Assembly: GCA_964630905.1 (NCBI GenBank)
Contig: CAZVWR010000030.1
Span: 1-37,462, forward strand
DNA length: 37,462 nt
Direction of reading: 5' to 3'
Source of the DNA: JAGOEX01 sp964630905
GTDB lineage: Bacteria; UBP6; UBA1177
Below are positions 15,165 through 23,175 of the stretch, piece by piece. The notes under the pieces are model-generated. The model searched no databases, was not told where the DNA came from, and saw only the letters and a program-made list of their open reading frames with translations. Both the position numbers and the translations under genes were made by a program. Numbering within the stretch: position 1 is the stretch's first letter; every line of letters begins with the position of its first letter.

Positions 15165-16499
15165 ATGAAAGTAAGGTTTGAATGGCTCTTAGTGTTTGTT
15201 TTCATTGCATTTTTTATTAGTTGTGAGAACAGCACCAATTCAAAGAATGATGAAACAGTTAATGATGAAGCTGTCACAGATGACATGACCGACGAAGTTT
15301 TAACTGATTCGGAAGAAACAACTGATGAAGAGTCTGCCGAGATTCAGCTTAAGTACAAGGAATCAGATGAAAAAGCGGAAGCGGTTGAAAGCGGCCTTGT
15401 TTCTTCAAATACAGAGTTTGCTCTCAAAATGTTTAAAGCACTTCTTGAAGCAGATAAAGATAAAAATGTTTTCATTTCACCGGTTTCAATTTCTGTTGCA
15501 CTTGCAATGACGATGAACGGAGCGGCGGATGAAACATTTGACGGAATGATGGAAGCTCTTGAATTTGCAGGGCTTACGCTTGATAATGTGAATGAAAGTT
15601 TTCTCAACCTGCTTGAATCACTTGAATATTCAGATAAAGATGTGCTTCTTACACTTGCAAATTCGATCTGGATCGCACCTGCTTATAAACCGGAAATAAG
15701 TGAATCATTCATCGAGTCAGTTGAAAAATATTATCTTAGCGGAGTTTTTGAGGCAACTTCACCTGAAGTTATAAACAAATGGATCGAAGATCACACAGGC
15801 GGTCACATCAAGGACATGATAAAGGAATTTCCCGATCTTCTGGTGATGTATCTGGTCAATGCTATTTATTTCAAAGGTGCATGGACAACAACTTTTGACA
15901 AAGATGACACCTATGAAACCGATTTTACAAAAGAGGATGAATCAACAGTAAAAGTGAACATGATGGCTTTTAAGGATATGGCGGAATATGAAAGCTATGT
16001 ATCTGAAAAAGTTGTGGGAATCAGGCTTCCTTACGGCAGAGAGAAGATCTCTTTTTATGCTTTCGCCCCTATTGACTGGGATTATCAGCCGATAGATGAA
16101 TTCATAAATTCTCTTGATCAGGCGTCGTTTGATGAAATGATCGGTTCTTTTGATAAGCACGAGCTTGGCGGAGTTCACCTTCCGAAATTTAAGCTTGAAT
16201 ATGAAAAGGAACTTAATGAAATTCTCATCGCTTTCGGAATGGACAAAGCTTTTTCAGGCGGATTTGACAACATGGTGAAAGCGGAAAGCTCTGCCAACCC
16301 TTATATTTCCCTTGTAAAACATAAATCATTCATAGAAGTTTCGGAAGAGGGGACAGAAGCGGCGGCCGCCACGATCGTTGAAATTGTTGATGAATCAATG
16401 CCGACAACTTTCATGGCGAACCGCCCTTTCTTTTTTGTCATCCGAGACGACAGGAACGGAACGATACTCTTCATGGGTAAAGTTGCAGATCCTTCTTAA
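15165..16499 (+). CDS. Serpin lipoprotein (inhibitory-type hinge, predicted P1 Glu)
   Basis: 444 aa. Signal peptide with lipobox FISC-E, an acidic linker to about residue 75, then a full serpin domain of about 370 residues: NVFISPVSISVALAMTMNGA, LVNAIYFKGAW (shutter/strand region) and a C-terminal FFFVIRDDRNGTILFMGKV. The reactive-loop hinge EEGTEAAAAT is of the small-residue type needed for loop insertion, so it should be an irreversible suicide inhibitor. Aligned without gaps to human alpha-1-antitrypsin, the loop has the same length and gives P1 Glu410 and P1' Ser411 (P4-P1 IVDE). It would therefore target proteases cutting after acidic residues. AGGGAG lies before the ATG. Bacterial serpins are uncommon and a lipid-anchored one suggests surface defence against foreign proteases (inference). 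Confidence 0.92.
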   Translation: MKVRFEWLLVFVFIAFFISCENSTNSKNDETVNDEAVTDDMTDEVLTDSEETTDEESAEIQLKYKESDEKAEAVESGLVSSNTEFALKMFKALLEADKDKNVFISPVSISVALAMTMNGAADETFDGMMEALEFAGLTLDNVNESFLNLLESLEYSDKDVLLTLANSIWIAPAYKPEISESFIESVEKYYLSGVFEATSPEVINKWIEDHTGGHIKDMIKEFPDLLVMYLVNAIYFKGAWTTTFDKDDTYETDFTKEDESTVKVNMMAFKDMAEYESYVSEKVVGIRLPYGREKISFYAFAPIDWDYQPIDEFINSLDQASFDEMIGSFDKHELGGVHLPKFKLEYEKELNEILIAFGMDKAFSGGFDNMVKAESSANPYISLVKHKSFIEVSEEGTEAAAATIVEIVDESMPTTFMANRPFFFVIRDDRNGTILFMGKVADPS

Positions 16500-16572
16500 G
16501 CAGAAATCTTTAAATAATTGATATTTTTCTAAAATAAAGTCACAATCCTTCAGTTTTTTTTAGGATGGGACC

Positions 16573-17484
16573 ATGCTTTATCTAATGCTTGCAGTCATTT
16601 CTTCAAGTGCAATCGCGCTGATACTTAAATTCAGTGAATCAAGGGACTTGAACAGGATGGTCGTCACCACTTCAAACTATGTTGTCGCTTCAGCCGTGAG
16701 CTTGTTCTTTGTCCTTGAAGGGGGGCTTTTCAATAGATCTGTGATTGATGTTTCTGTGTTTTTTTCAGAAATGAATGTTATTTTAAACGGCGGAATTTTT
16801 TCAGAAAGTTCAAGTTTTATATGGGCAGTCTCAACCGGAATTTTTGGCGGAATTCTCTATTTCTTAGGTTTCATATACATTCAGAAAAGCATCCGCGATA
16901 ACGGGGTTGGAATAACCGGGGCATTTTCCAAGATAGGGATTTTCATTCCGATGATCATGTCAATAATTTTATGGAAGGAATATCCTTCAAACATTCAGAT
17001 GTGTGGAATAATACTCGCAGTATTTGCAATAATTCTGGCTAATTACACGCCTGAAGTCAAAAACTCTCTGTTTGATTTCAGAAAATCGCTGATACTTGTT
17101 TTTATTATCGCGGGACTCGCTGAATTTTCAAACAAATTTTTCCAGAACTATTCAATCCCTGAATATAAATCACTATTTCTGCTTGTTGTTTTTTCATCAG
17201 CACTTTTGATAAGTTTGACAGTTACAGTAATTGAAGGAAAACCGTTCACAAAAAAGGATCTGTTTACAGGTTTTCTTGTCGGAATTCCGAACATGCTGAC
17301 ATCGTTTTTTCTGATCTCTTCTTTCAAGTATGTGAAAGCTACAGTCGCATTTCCAGCATACAGTGCCGGCACAATAGTTGCAATAAATTTAGGCGGTTAT
17401 CTCATTTTTAAAGAAAAGTTGATGAAAAAAGATATGCTTGCTACAGCTATTATAGTTTCTGCAATAGTTTTGATGAGTTTATAA
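16573..17484 (+). CDS. EamA/DMT-family membrane transporter
   Basis: 303 aa with about ten hydrophobic segments in two halves, the topology of drug/metabolite transporters. The first half ends around GVGITGAFSKIGIFIPMIMSIILWKE, and the second repeats it as VKATVAFPAYSAGTIVAINLGGYLIFKEKL, the duplicated EamA signature (G/S ... P ... I.. ..F.E). These are inner-membrane exporters or importers of small metabolites; the substrate cannot be predicted. An AGGATGG Shine-Dalgarno precedes the ATG. It lies between unrelated genes and appears monocistronic; a GC-rich inverted repeat follows about 10 nt after the stop. Confidence 0.85.
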   Translation: MLYLMLAVISSSAIALILKFSESRDLNRMVVTTSNYVVASAVSLFFVLEGGLFNRSVIDVSVFFSEMNVILNGGIFSESSSFIWAVSTGIFGGILYFLGFIYIQKSIRDNGVGITGAFSKIGIFIPMIMSIILWKEYPSNIQMCGIILAVFAIILANYTPEVKNSLFDFRKSLILVFIIAGLAEFSNKFFQNYSIPEYKSLFLLVVFSSALLISLTVTVIEGKPFTKKDLFTGFLVGIPNMLTSFFLISSFKYVKATVAFPAYSAGTIVAINLGGYLIFKEKLMKKDMLATAIIVSAIVLMSL

Positions 17485-17493
17485 AAGTGACAA

Positions 17494-17532
17494 CCCTAAC
17501 CCTGACCCTTTCACTTTGAAAAGGGCAAGGGG
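17494..17532. repeat. CCCT-rich imperfect inverted repeat
   Basis: CCCTGACCCTTTC (17500-17512) faces GAAAAGGGCAAGGGG (17518-17532) across a 5-nt loop, with another CCCT just before. It forms a hairpin but has no T-run. Similar CCCT..CCCT/AGGG..AGGG palindromes occur as small dispersed repeats in many bacteria. It could also stop transcription of the transporter gene. Confidence 0.5.
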
Positions 17533-17570
17533 AGTGAGACCGGATGGATGATTTAGTTAAGATAACCGTA

Positions 17571-17652
17571 CAGACAGGACATATGGAAGCAGGGGTTAAG
17601 CTTACGGCTGAGAAATTTTCAGAGATTTTTTTCTGGAAGTTCAAAAAAGAAT
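17571..17652 (+). pseudogene. Decayed 3' fragment of a second AbiEii gene
   Basis: 17571-17624 matches 20529-20582 of the intact AbiEii gene at 51 of 54 positions, and 17620-17652 matches 20678-20710 exactly. The intervening 100 bp are missing; the junction is CAGAG, which occurs at both deletion ends in the intact gene, so slippage or recombination between the short repeats explains it. The loss is not a multiple of three and the 5' part of the gene is absent, so it is non-functional. Nothing recognisable lies upstream of 17571 except the inverted repeat. Confidence 0.85.
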
Positions 17653-17670
17653 ACAGGTTTATAAATAAAT

Positions 17671-17700
17671 TTGTGAAATTATGGTACTTAAAGATGTAAT
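17671..17700 (+). promoter_or_regulatory. Possible promoter for the SBBP lipoprotein at 17731
   Basis: TTGTGA (17671-17676), 18-nt spacer, TGTAAT (17695-17700). Both boxes deviate from consensus, so this is tentative. AGAGGAAG precedes the ATG. Confidence 0.35.
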
Positions 17701-17730
17701 GCTTTATTAAATAACACTCCAGAGGAAGTC

Positions 17731-19050
17731 ATGATTAGAAAAGTTCTCGGAATTATAATGGTTTTTGTTGTTATGATCTTTCTTTTTTCATGCAGTAATG
17801 ATTCAAATAATTTAAATCAAGAAAGTTCGGATAATGATACTGAAAACACTGATTTTGATAATACTGAGAGTTCAGGAAATCCTGTAATATCATGGACAAA
17901 GCAATGGGGTACAGAGAAAAATGATTGGGATATTTCTGTGGCCACGGGTATTGACGGCTCTATCTATGTTGCCGGATATATAATAAACAACATAGGTGGT
18001 GGTGATGTAGATTATGATCTTTTTTTAACTAAATTTAATAGTGATGGTACAGAAAAGTGGACTAAACAGTGGGGGACAGAAGAGTATGATTACGGTAATT
18101 CAGTAACAGTTGGAAGTGATGGATCAATTTATGTGACTGGTCATTCTCTGGGAATTTTTGATGGAAACACCGTTTCCGGATGTTTTTTGACTAAATTCAG
18201 CGATGATGGAACAGTAAGATGGACAAAACAATGGGAAGGTGTCGGACATTCAGTTGCAATCGGAAAAGATGATTCCATATACATTACAGGATTAAGAACA
18301 GGAGGTTTAGATGACAACACGATTAAAGGATGGAGTGATGTTTTTTTAATTAAATTAGATAGTGATGGAATAAAAGAATGGGATAAGCAATGGGGTACAG
18401 AGCGTGGAGATATCGGATATTCTGTTGCATTAGGAGATGATGGGTCAATATTTGTTGCCGGGATAATGGACAGTGATTATGACGAATATGGAGATTGTGG
18501 AGAATCTATTTTTCTTACAAAATTTAAAAGTGACGGTACAGAAGAGTGGACCAAACAGTGGGGAACAGAGTATTGTGATTTCGGAAGTTCAGTAGTTGTG
18601 GGGAGCGACGGATTCATATATGTGACAGGATATACAGCAGGAAATCTTGATGGTAACTCTAGTGAAGGAAGAGAAGATGTTTTTCTCACTAAATTCAGTA
18701 GCGATGGTACAAAAGAGTGGACAAAGCTGTGGGGGACACAATCAAACGACAGAGGATATTCAATGGCTGTAGGAAAAAGTGGCTCCATTTATTTGGCAGG
18801 GTTAACATTTGGTGAAATAGACGGTAATAAGAGCGAAGGCGCAGAAGATGTTTTTCTTACTAAATTCAGCAACGATGGTGTAAAAAAATGGACAAAGCAG
18901 TGGGGAACACCATCAAGCGATAGAGGATATTCAATAGCTGCAGGAAGTGATGGCTCTATCTATGTGACAGGGTTAACAGGCGGCTCTTTTAATGAATTTA
19001 TAAATAAAGGTGGATGGGACTTTTTTCTTACAAAAATAATTGAAGAATAG
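17731..19050 (+). CDS. Lipoprotein with seven SBBP (beta-propeller) repeats
   Basis: 439 aa. Signal peptide with lipobox LFSC-S and a short Asn/Asp/Glu linker. Seven repeats of about 50-60 residues then fill the protein, each W(T/D)K(Q/L)WGT...D.G.S(V/M)..G.DGSI(Y/F)V(A/T)G and often ...DVFLTKF(S/K)SDGT. The third lacks the GTE..D segment and is short. Repeats are similar in sequence, indicating recent duplication, and seven is the classic blade number, so a closed seven-bladed propeller is plausible. Likely a surface-exposed binding scaffold; no catalytic motif. Compare the more diverged repeats of the lipoprotein at 4381. It is flanked upstream by an AbiEii fragment and downstream by the intact AbiE operon. 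Confidence 0.85.
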   Translation: MIRKVLGIIMVFVVMIFLFSCSNDSNNLNQESSDNDTENTDFDNTESSGNPVISWTKQWGTEKNDWDISVATGIDGSIYVAGYIINNIGGGDVDYDLFLTKFNSDGTEKWTKQWGTEEYDYGNSVTVGSDGSIYVTGHSLGIFDGNTVSGCFLTKFSDDGTVRWTKQWEGVGHSVAIGKDDSIYITGLRTGGLDDNTIKGWSDVFLIKLDSDGIKEWDKQWGTERGDIGYSVALGDDGSIFVAGIMDSDYDEYGDCGESIFLTKFKSDGTEEWTKQWGTEYCDFGSSVVVGSDGFIYVTGYTAGNLDGNSSEGREDVFLTKFSSDGTKEWTKLWGTQSNDRGYSMAVGKSGSIYLAGLTFGEIDGNKSEGAEDVFLTKFSNDGVKKWTKQWGTPSSDRGYSIAAGSDGSIYVTGLTGGSFNEFINKGGWDFFLTKIIEE

Positions 19051-19188
19051 CTCTTGCCATAAATTTAGACAAATTCCCAAACATGAAACAATTGCAAGGA
19101 TTTAGAATAATTAACGAATTAAGGAATCGGCGATTCAACCAATGAACTTCCTGATCTGATAGTGGGAAAATAGGAATATAATTATTTC

Positions 19189-19216
19189 TTGACAACAACC
19201 AGTAAGTTAGTAAAAT
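19189..19216 (+). promoter_or_regulatory. Promoter of the AbiE toxin-antitoxin operon
   Basis: Consensus TTGACA (19189-19194), 16-nt spacer, TAAAAT (19211-19216). The rest of the 189-nt gap after the SBBP gene shows nothing recognisable. Confidence 0.7.
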
Positions 19217-19229
19217 GCTAACATACTGG
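19199..19229 (+). promoter_or_regulatory. Palindromic operator overlapping the -10 and Shine-Dalgarno of the AbiE operon
   Basis: CCAGTAAGTTAG (19199-19210) and CTAACATACTGG (19218-19229) are inverted repeats matching at 11 of 12 positions, separated by 7 nt that contain the -10 box. The right arm runs into the GGAGG of the antitoxin gene. AbiEi antitoxins are known to repress their own operon by binding inverted repeats at the promoter, so this is the expected site of autoregulation. Confidence 0.75.
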
Positions 19230-19239
19230 AGGTTATGCC

Positions 19240-19872
19240 ATGTTTTTTCCAAAGCGGTTTCCGATTGAAGAGATTGATTACAATTATTTGAAATCATTTT
19301 TGTCCGGATATAAGAATATTCGAGTCAAAATAAACGATATGCTCAAAAAGAAAGAGATCATTAGAATAAAAAAAGGTCTTTATGTTCTTGGTGCACCTTA
19401 TTCGGAGTCTTTATTTCACAAAGAGACGCTTTCAAATCTCATTTATGGTCCTTCATATATTTCTCTTGAATACGCTATGTCATTTTATGGGATGATTCCA
19501 GAGAAAATTCAAGTGGTTACAGCTGTAACTAACAAAAGGAATAAAGTTTTTGACACTCCTGCAGGCCGTTTTTCATATCGTTATATCCATCCGTATCTTT
19601 ATTCTGAAGGGATTGACTTGATAAAACTTGATGAAACACACAATATTTTGATTGCTTCAAGGGAAAAAGCTATTGCAGATATACTTTATTTTACAGATAA
19701 ATTTCAAAATTTAGAGGAATTGAAAAGCTATCTTTATGACAGTCTCAGAATTGAACAAAGTGAAGTGAAAAAACTGAATATAAATAAAATTAAGCGGCTG
19801 GGAAAGATCTACGGCGGCAATATTCTGATCTTACAGAAATATTTAACGGAGGAGTTATGGACAGTGCTATAA
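19240..19872 (+). CDS. abiEi: Type IV antitoxin AbiEi-family transcriptional repressor
   Basis: 210 aa. The N-terminal ~55 residues form a winged-helix region (VKINDMLKKKEIIRIKKGLYVLG), followed by the AbiEi antitoxin body with SNLIYGPSYISLEYAMSFYGMIPE and the REKAIADILYF motif, both family hallmarks. AbiEi proteins neutralise the AbiEii nucleotidyltransferase without a stable complex (type IV) and repress their own operon. A strong promoter and palindromic operator lie directly upstream, with GGAGG before the ATG. It overlaps the toxin gene by 16 nt, giving coupled expression. Length is normal and nothing is broken. Confidence 0.93.
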   Translation: MFFPKRFPIEEIDYNYLKSFLSGYKNIRVKINDMLKKKEIIRIKKGLYVLGAPYSESLFHKETLSNLIYGPSYISLEYAMSFYGMIPEKIQVVTAVTNKRNKVFDTPAGRFSYRYIHPYLYSEGIDLIKLDETHNILIASREKAIADILYFTDKFQNLEELKSYLYDSLRIEQSEVKKLNINKIKRLGKIYGGNILILQKYLTEELWTVL

Positions 19873-20729
19873 AGACCATGCTTGAAAAATATAATCTGGT
19901 AAGTACAGATGATTATGAAAACGCACTTAAAGAAATAATTCAGGAAATTACACTTCTTGGTTTGTGGAGGGCAAAGTTTTTTGAAAAAGCAGCTTTTTAC
20001 GGAGGAACTGCACTTCGTCTTTTATACGGTCTTGACCGGTTTTCTGAAGACATTGATTTTTCACTCCTTGAACCTGATCTGAATTTCAATATTGATGATT
20101 ATACAACGGCTGTGAGAGATGAACTTTCATCTTTCGGGTTTGCTGTAACAGTTGAACGGAAAGAAAAAGGAAATGAAACAAATATAGAGTCTGCGTTCAT
20201 AAAAGGGGGAACTTTACAGAATTTGATAAATATCGAAGTTCCTGAGAAAATTGTTAATAAGTTTGGTAAAAACAAGGTGTTGAAAGTTAAGATCGAAGTA
20301 GATGTAGATCCTCCTGAAGGATTTGTTACAGAAGCAAAATATCTGTTTAATCCGATTCCTTTTTCGGTCAACACCTATCAAATGCCGTTTCTTTTTGCAG
20401 GGAAAATGCACGCAGTTCTATGCCGGGACTGGAAATCAAGAGTAAAGGGAAGGGACTGGTATGATCTCGTGTGGTATGTGTCTAGAAACACTCCGTTAAA
20501 TCTCAAACATCTTGAAAAAAGAATGCATCAGACAGGACATCTGGATGCAGGGGTTAAGCTTACGGCTGAGAAATTCTCAGAGCTTTTTACCAAACGGATC
20601 GAATTTGTCGATTTCGAAAAGGCAAAAAATGATGTTATGCCGTTCATAAAAGATACTGATTCACTCAATGTCTGGAGCAGAGATTTTTTTCTGGAAGTTC
20701 AAAAAAGAATTGTTCTTGAGATCATGTAG
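19857..20729 (+). CDS. abiEii: AbiEii/AbiGii-family nucleotidyltransferase toxin
   Basis: 290 aa. The nucleotidyltransferase core is intact: GGTALRLLYGLDRFSEDIDFS has the Gly-Gly-Thr loop (49-51) and the metal-binding Asp65-x-Asp67, followed by KVEIEVDVDPP-like strands, KMHAVLCRDW and the family motif KGRDWYDLVWY around residues 196-206. These toxins use nucleoside triphosphates to modify cellular targets (tRNA acceptor ends in studied relatives), stopping growth, and the pair often aids phage defence by abortive infection. GGAGGAG lies just before the ATG inside the antitoxin gene. A decayed copy of its 3' end lies at 17571-17652, indicating earlier duplication or rearrangement. The next gene is on the opposite strand and unrelated. 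Confidence 0.93.
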   Translation: MDSAIKTMLEKYNLVSTDDYENALKEIIQEITLLGLWRAKFFEKAAFYGGTALRLLYGLDRFSEDIDFSLLEPDLNFNIDDYTTAVRDELSSFGFAVTVERKEKGNETNIESAFIKGGTLQNLINIEVPEKIVNKFGKNKVLKVKIEVDVDPPEGFVTEAKYLFNPIPFSVNTYQMPFLFAGKMHAVLCRDWKSRVKGRDWYDLVWYVSRNTPLNLKHLEKRMHQTGHLDAGVKLTAEKFSELFTKRIEFVDFEKAKNDVMPFIKDTDSLNVWSRDFFLEVQKRIVLEIM

Positions 20730-20741
20730 ATGATTTGGGTT

Positions 20742-21080
20742 TTACCTTTTATGATGAGGCATTTCTTCAGGGATGAACATTGATATCTCGACTAAACCCG
20801 CGACTTTCCCGTCGTTATCATACCAAGGTGCCTGATAAATGAGCTTCTTTCTGCCGTTTTTTTCAATGGTGTAGACATTTTTGGTGTCGTTTTCCATCAG
20901 ATCCTTCATAATATCCCGGGACCTCTGCTGATGGCATCCCATGAGATTTTTTCCGACAAGGCTTTTTCCGCCATGCTTTTCATTGACAACAGCCGCGGCT
21001 TCGTTCATGTCAAGAATGTTGCCCTCAAGGTCCATGACTGTTATTGCGGCTCCGAATTTTTCTATCCAGCCTGTGAACAT
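20742..21080 (-). CDS. Stand-alone PAS-domain protein
   Basis: 112 aa, essentially one PAS fold: ITVMDLEGNILDMNEAA is the first strands, GKNLMGCHQQRSRDIMKDLM the central helices and VYTIEKNGRKKLIYQAPWYDNDGKVAGLVEISM the closing strands. It belongs to the small 'GKNL-x-x-CH ... KKLIYQ-x-PWY ... EIPxEMPH' group of single-PAS sensors; the conserved Cys-His may bind a ligand or cofactor, which is speculation. There is no effector domain, so it would act through a partner. GAGGTG precedes the ATG. It lies 25 nt downstream of the NTF2-like lipoprotein gene on the same strand and may be co-transcribed. Confidence 0.85.
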   Translation of the reverse strand: MFTGWIEKFGAAITVMDLEGNILDMNEAAAVVNEKHGGKSLVGKNLMGCHQQRSRDIMKDLMENDTKNVYTIEKNGRKKLIYQAPWYDNDGKVAGLVEISMFIPEEMPHHKR

Positions 21081-21105
21081 TTTTCACCTCAAAATATTGT
21101 GAATT

Positions 21106-21546
21106 CTATTCCTGCGGTTGATCGAAATAGTCTATCTTGATAGTTTTTGAGCCGGTTATCTTCCAGGCTCCGTCGATCTTTTTAAGCTGATGGACGATAT
21201 TTATCCTGTTATCCCTGAATTCTCCGCCGCTCACTTTTGAAGTTGTCTGAACAATCTCGACATCGGCTTTGTTATCCGACATTTTAAGTATACGGGTGCT
21301 TTCAATGGTGAGTTTCAAGTCATAATTCTCAAAAAGTTCGATCATCATGGCTCTGGTGTTCTCAATTTCAGGAGAAGTCGGGTCAAGTGTTCCGATGTAA
21401 GATTCAAGATCCTCTTTCTGAAAAAATTCAGCATTGTTTTTAATGAGCTGTTCAATTGCAGCTTTTTCTTTTTCCTTACTTGATGAACAGGATAATGACA
21501 TGAGAACGGAAAAAATCACCGTAACGATAAAAATGGATCTTGACAT
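21106..21546 (-). CDS. Small lipoprotein with NTF2-like (SnoaL/DUF4440-type) domain
   Basis: 146 aa. Signal peptide with lipobox LSC-S at about residue 18. The remainder reads as one cone-shaped NTF2-like domain: helix AAIEQLIKNNAEFFQKEDLESYIGTLDP, then strands LTIESTRILKMSDNKADVEIVQTTSKV and the closing INIVHQLKKIDGAWKITGSKTI, a typical 'W-K-I' end. Such domains bind small ligands or act as structural modules; no active-site residues are evident. The start at 21546 is chosen because GGAGGAAAC lies before it, rather than the longer frame. The PAS gene follows in the same direction. Confidence 0.7.
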   Translation of the reverse strand: MSRSIFIVTVIFSVLMSLSCSSSKEKEKAAIEQLIKNNAEFFQKEDLESYIGTLDPTSPEIENTRAMMIELFENYDLKLTIESTRILKMSDNKADVEIVQTTSKVSGGEFRDNRINIVHQLKKIDGAWKITGSKTIKIDYFDQPQE

Positions 21547-21669
21547 TGTTTCCTCCGAAAGAAAGTTCATTTGATTTTTACAACTTTTTTTGAAATAAAG
21601 CCACACTTTTAAAAAAAATGTTTCCGACAGGTGTTTTTCACGACGAATTGAAACAATATCGGTGAAAAA

Positions 21670-23175
21670 TTAATTGTGCGGAGTATGTTTTTCTTCCAGA
21701 AGTTTTTTAATAAGAGCGGGCATTGAGATCAGTGAAATTGCAGACTGCTGATCGGACATTGCATAAGGGATCACTAAATGGTTCCGGTGAATGAGTGCTC
21801 CGCAGGTATAGACAACATTGGGGACATAGCCTGAACGGCTCGTTTCTGTTGATTGGATCAGCGGTTCGCGCAATCGTCCTATTATTTTGGCAGGGTTTTG
21901 TTTATCAAGAAGCACGGCACCAATGGAATATTGCCTGAAAGCACCGACCCCATGGGTAAGCAGAAGCCATCCGTGCTCAGTTTCAATTGGTGCGCCGCAG
22001 GTTCCAACCTTGAGAAATTCCCATGAATATCGAGGTTTCATAATAAGTTCGGCTTCATACCAGAAGTGGATATTGTCGGAATACATGATGAACAGGTTTT
22101 CGTTATCCTGTCTTGATATCATGGCAAACCTACCGTCAATTTTGCGTGGGAATAGCGCCATGCCTTTATCCAGAGCCCCACATCCATTCAGCGTAGTCAT
22201 TTTAAAATGTTCAAAATTCTCTGTTTCCATCAGCTGTGGGAATATTGCCCGGCCGTTGTATGCAGTGTAGGTTGCATAATACCGCTGGCTTCCATCATCA
22301 TCAGTAAAAGGTGTGAATCTGGCATCTTCAATACCGTTCTGTTCACTTGGCGAAAGTGGAAACAGCACCCTTTCTGAAAGCGGAATAGATTTGTCAAAAT
22401 CAGCTTCATAATTACATTGGGCAAGCCATTGAATTTTATCAACATTCAGTTTGTCTGTCGGCAGTAAAGGTTTCTGGTTGAAAATATATGACTTTATTCT
22501 TCCTGCGAGTTCATCCAAAGTGAATTCTTCAGGGATAGAGCCTATAATCGAGTTTGAAAATTCATTAAATATGCTCATTTCACGGAGTTTTCTGGTGAAA
22601 ACCGATTTGTTGTAAAGACTGTCTGCCTTCATTTCAGCCGCTGAAGCAAATGTCGAAGGATCATCAAGTTTTATAGCGCAATTCTCATCAATTACACCAG
22701 AACGGAAAGAAAGTGATGAAATATGTCCTTCACCTGTGGCGCGAAGTGAAATTATGAACCTTAGAGAGCCTTTTGCCAGATTTGTCTGATCAGGGTGGGG
22801 GATAATTGACGGATTGAAAAGTGCCGCTGATTCAAATGAATATTCCGACCAGAAAAAAGAACCGATAAGCTGTTTCCGTTCGAGCGAAAGAACAGAATCC
22901 GTGGGCATATATCTGCGGACTTTATTGAATTGATTTTCCAGTAGAAACGGCAGATTATGGTGTCTGTGCGAAAACTTGTCGATAACATTTTTCAGTTTAT
23001 GTTTTACATCGAGTTCATTTAATGACAAAACTCTTGATATAATCCTCTCAATTTGTGATTCGTTGACTGAAATGTGCGGACGCAAAATTACCCTGTGGAT
23101 GTTCGGTGCAAGAATAATTCCGGTGTCTTTAACTAGTTCTGATGCGCTTTTTTTTGAAACGGTTTTTTCAATCAT
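21670..23175 (-). CDS. GH130-family glycoside phosphorylase/hydrolase
   Basis: 501 aa, no signal peptide, cytoplasmic. The C-terminal ~380 residues form the five-bladed propeller of family GH130: ALFNPSIIPHPDQ, IEDARFTPF (Asp284, at the position of the family's catalytic Asp), DKGMALFPRKIDGRFAMIS, GTCGAPIETEHGWLLLTHGV and HLVIPYAMSDQ. The N-terminal ~110 residues are an extra region. GH130 enzymes mostly phosphorolyse or hydrolyse beta-mannosidic bonds; the exact linkage is not predictable here. Its ATG overlaps the stop of the GT4 gene by 4 nt (ATGA), so the two are translated together and probably act on the same oligosaccharide, one making and one degrading it (inference). Confidence 0.88.
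   Translation of the reverse strand: MIEKTVSKKSASELVKDTGIILAPNIHRVILRPHISVNESQIERIISRVLSLNELDVKHKLKNVIDKFSHRHHNLPFLLENQFNKVRRYMPTDSVLSLERKQLIGSFFWSEYSFESAALFNPSIIPHPDQTNLAKGSLRFIISLRATGEGHISSLSFRSGVIDENCAIKLDDPSTFASAAEMKADSLYNKSVFTRKLREMSIFNEFSNSIIGSIPEEFTLDELAGRIKSYIFNQKPLLPTDKLNVDKIQWLAQCNYEADFDKSIPLSERVLFPLSPSEQNGIEDARFTPFTDDDGSQRYYATYTAYNGRAIFPQLMETENFEHFKMTTLNGCGALDKGMALFPRKIDGRFAMISRQDNENLFIMYSDNIHFWYEAELIMKPRYSWEFLKVGTCGAPIETEHGWLLLTHGVGAFRQYSIGAVLLDKQNPAKIIGRLREPLIQSTETSRSGYVPNVVYTCGALIHRNHLVIPYAMSDQQSAISLISMPALIKKLLEEKHTPHN

Noticed and set aside
17491..17510. CCCTAACCCTGACCC as telomere-like sequence
   Set aside because: Only three imperfect units and part of a hairpin; it lies between bacterial genes.
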